From NCBI GenBank assembly GCA_002368735.1, contig DFEQ01000037.1, positions 1,427 to 31,288 of the forward strand: a stretch of DNA of 29,862 bases, read 5' to 3'. A program made the translations under genes and the position numbers. Every line of letters starts with the position of its first letter. Position 1 is the first letter of the stretch. The notes under the pieces are model-generated. The model ran no database searches. It saw only the letters and a program-made list of their open reading frames with translations, and was not told where the DNA came from. The stretch comes from Christensenella sp. UBA3798 (GTDB lineage Bacteria; Bacillota; Clostridia; Christensenellales; CAG-1252). Positions 28,548 to 29,862 of the stretch are shown here, piece by piece.

Positions 28548-29862
28548 ATGAGTTTCAAACAAACTGTTGACGGTAATACTGCGGCGAGCCACGTTGCGTA
28601 TGCCTTCTCGGAAGTTGCGGCGATCTATCCGATCACGCCGTCCTCTCCGATGGCTGAGGTCGCCGACGAATGGTCTGCGCAAGGTCGCGTGAATATGTTC
28701 GGGCAGAAGCTCCGTTTGGCGGAGATGCAGTCCGAAGGCGGCGCGGCGGGCGCTGTGCACGGCTCCCTCGTGGCAGGTGCGCTTACCACCACTTACACCG
28801 CGAGCCAGGGCTTGCTCCTGATGATCCCCAATATGTATAAGATCGCGGGCGAACTGCTGCCCACCGTCTTCCACGTGAGCGCTCGTGCCCTTGCGGCGCA
28901 CGCTCTCAACATTTTCGGCGATCACGCGGACGTGATGGCTTGCCGTCAGACGGGTTTTGCGATGCTCGCGTCCAACTCGGTGCAGGAGGTCATGGACCTT
29001 GCGCTTGTCGCCCACCTCTCCACCTTGAAGGCGAAAGTTCCTTTCCTCCACTTCTTCGACGGTTTCCGCACTTCTCACGAAGTCAGCAAGATCGACATGA
29101 TCGAGTACGACGAGATGAAGAGCCTCGTGGATATGAAGGACATCGAGGACTTCCGCGCTCGCGCTCTTAACCCCGAGCACCCCATCCAGCGCGGTACGGC
29201 GCAGAACGCGGACATCTACTTCCAGAACCGCGAGACCGCCAATAAATACTACGAAGCCACTCCCGCCATCGTGCAGGAGATGATGGATAAGGTCTCCGCT
29301 CTCACGGGCAGGAGCTATCACCTCTTCGACTACGTCGGCGACCCCAACGCGGAGAACGTCATCGTCCTCATGGGCTCGGGCGCAGACGCCGTGGAGGAGA
29401 CCATCAACAAGATGAACAAGGAAGGTCACAAGGTCGGCCTCTTGAAGGTCCGCTTGTATCGCCCCTTCGCCGTGGACGCATTCCTCAAGGCTCTCCCGAA
29501 GAGCGTCAAGAAGCTCGCGGTGCTTGATAGGACCAAGGAAGCGGGCTCCCTCGGCGAGCCCTTGTACCTCGACGTTTGCTCCGCTCTCCTCGAGCACGGC
29601 ATGACGAATATCAAGGTCGTGGGCGGCAGGTATGGTTTGGGCTCCAAGGAGTTCAACCCCTCTATGGTCTACGCGGTGTATAAGAACCTCGAACAGAAAG
29701 AGCCCAAGAACCACTTCACCGTGGGTATCTACGATGACCTGACCCACACCTCTCTCGACTTTTCCGAGAAGTACGACGCGGCGCCCGCAGGCACCATTTC
29801 CTGCAAGTTCTGGGGTCTCGGCTCGGACGGCACCGTCGGTGCGAATAAGAACAGCATCAAGA
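28548..29862 (+). CDS. nifJ: Pyruvate:ferredoxin (flavodoxin) oxidoreductase NifJ, N-terminal 438 residues
   Basis: The frame is open to the window end, so about 37 percent of a protein of some 1170 residues is present. The enzyme oxidises pyruvate with CoA to acetyl-CoA and CO2 and reduces ferredoxin; it is central in anaerobes. Seen: domain I with AAIYPITPSSPMAE (24-37), the thiamine-activating Glu63 in QSEGGAAGAVHG, TTYTASQGLLLMIPNMYKIA (81-100) and the substrate arginine in SARALAAHALNIFGDHADVM (111-130). Domain II starts near FDYVGDPNAENVIVLMGSGA. GGAGG precedes the ATG. It starts its own transcript behind a consensus promoter. Confidence 0.95.
   Translation, partial: MSFKQTVDGNTAASHVAYAFSEVAAIYPITPSSPMAEVADEWSAQGRVNMFGQKLRLAEMQSEGGAAGAVHGSLVAGALTTTYTASQGLLLMIPNMYKIAGELLPTVFHVSARALAAHALNIFGDHADVMACRQTGFAMLASNSVQEVMDLALVAHLSTLKAKVPFLHFFDGFRTSHEVSKIDMIEYDEMKSLVDMKDIEDFRARALNPEHPIQRGTAQNADIYFQNRETANKYYEATPAIVQEMMDKVSALTGRSYHLFDYVGDPNAENVIVLMGSGADAVEETINKMNKEGHKVGLLKVRLYRPFAVDAFLKALPKSVKKLAVLDRTKEAGSLGEPLYLDVCSALLEHGMTNIKVVGGRYGLGSKEFNPSMVYAVYKNLEQKEPKNHFTVGIYDDLTHTSLDFSEKYDAAPAGTISCKFWGLGSDGTVGANKNSIK

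Overview
The window looks like chromosomal DNA of an endospore-forming anaerobic member of the Clostridia. Four genes point to sporulation and germination: a SipL-like coat morphogenesis protein, SpoIIR, SleB and YpeB. NifJ, a pyruvate:ferredoxin oxidoreductase, points to anaerobic metabolism. Shine-Dalgarno sites and promoters are of the usual Firmicutes type. I see no rRNA, tRNA, CRISPR array, transposase or phage gene, and the genus cannot be named from the sequence alone.

Layout. 3-1892: end of a DUF2207 membrane protein, followed by about 600 bp of nested, decayed palindromic repeats. 2584-4662: a divergent pair, a small Xre-type repressor and a zinc-ribbon membrane protein, with an operator-like dyad between them. 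4788-9882: a polyamine-uptake operon (Xre-cupin regulator, potA, potB, potC, potD) behind a consensus promoter and a structured leader. 10172-12472 (minus): an AEC-family transporter and a PepV-like M20 dipeptidase. 12473-13167: non-coding DNA with a palindromic repeat and an array of tiny hairpins. 13168-13845: a DUF421 protein. 13983-17871: four consecutive small membrane proteins that all end in a SHOCT-like tail, then a DUF6273-like lipoprotein. 18075-23602 (minus): proS, and an operon of a GLUG-repeat lipoprotein, thyA, dfrA and ispE. 23729-28128: sipL-like gene, spoIIR (minus), sleB and ypeB. 28548 to the end: the start of nifJ behind a consensus promoter.

The most interesting material is non-coding. 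A dispersed element of about 120-150 bp begins exactly at the stop codons of unrelated genes (DUF2207, potD, proS and the sipL-like gene, with a truncated copy after ypeB). Each full copy has an inner hairpin with an invariant core (TTACGTAC, about 5 nt, GTACGCGC) and a covarying stem. Each also has an outer inverted repeat whose distal arm is complementary to the end of that particular gene. After potD the arms are 20 bp, perfect, and run through the stop codon into the coding region. I know of no named family with this behaviour. It could be a mobile or self-templating terminator, a structured 3'-UTR RNA, or a non-autonomous palindromic element. A second non-coding theme is arrays of unrelated short hairpins separated by a constant 7-9 nt spacer (GTGATATT, or ACTTCAC and its variants).

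Functionally, the pot genes form one polyamine ABC importer with a local regulator. thyA, dfrA and ispE link dTMP/folate synthesis with the MEP isoprenoid pathway. sleB and ypeB are the usual germination pair. The SHOCT-tailed membrane cluster has no function I can assign.
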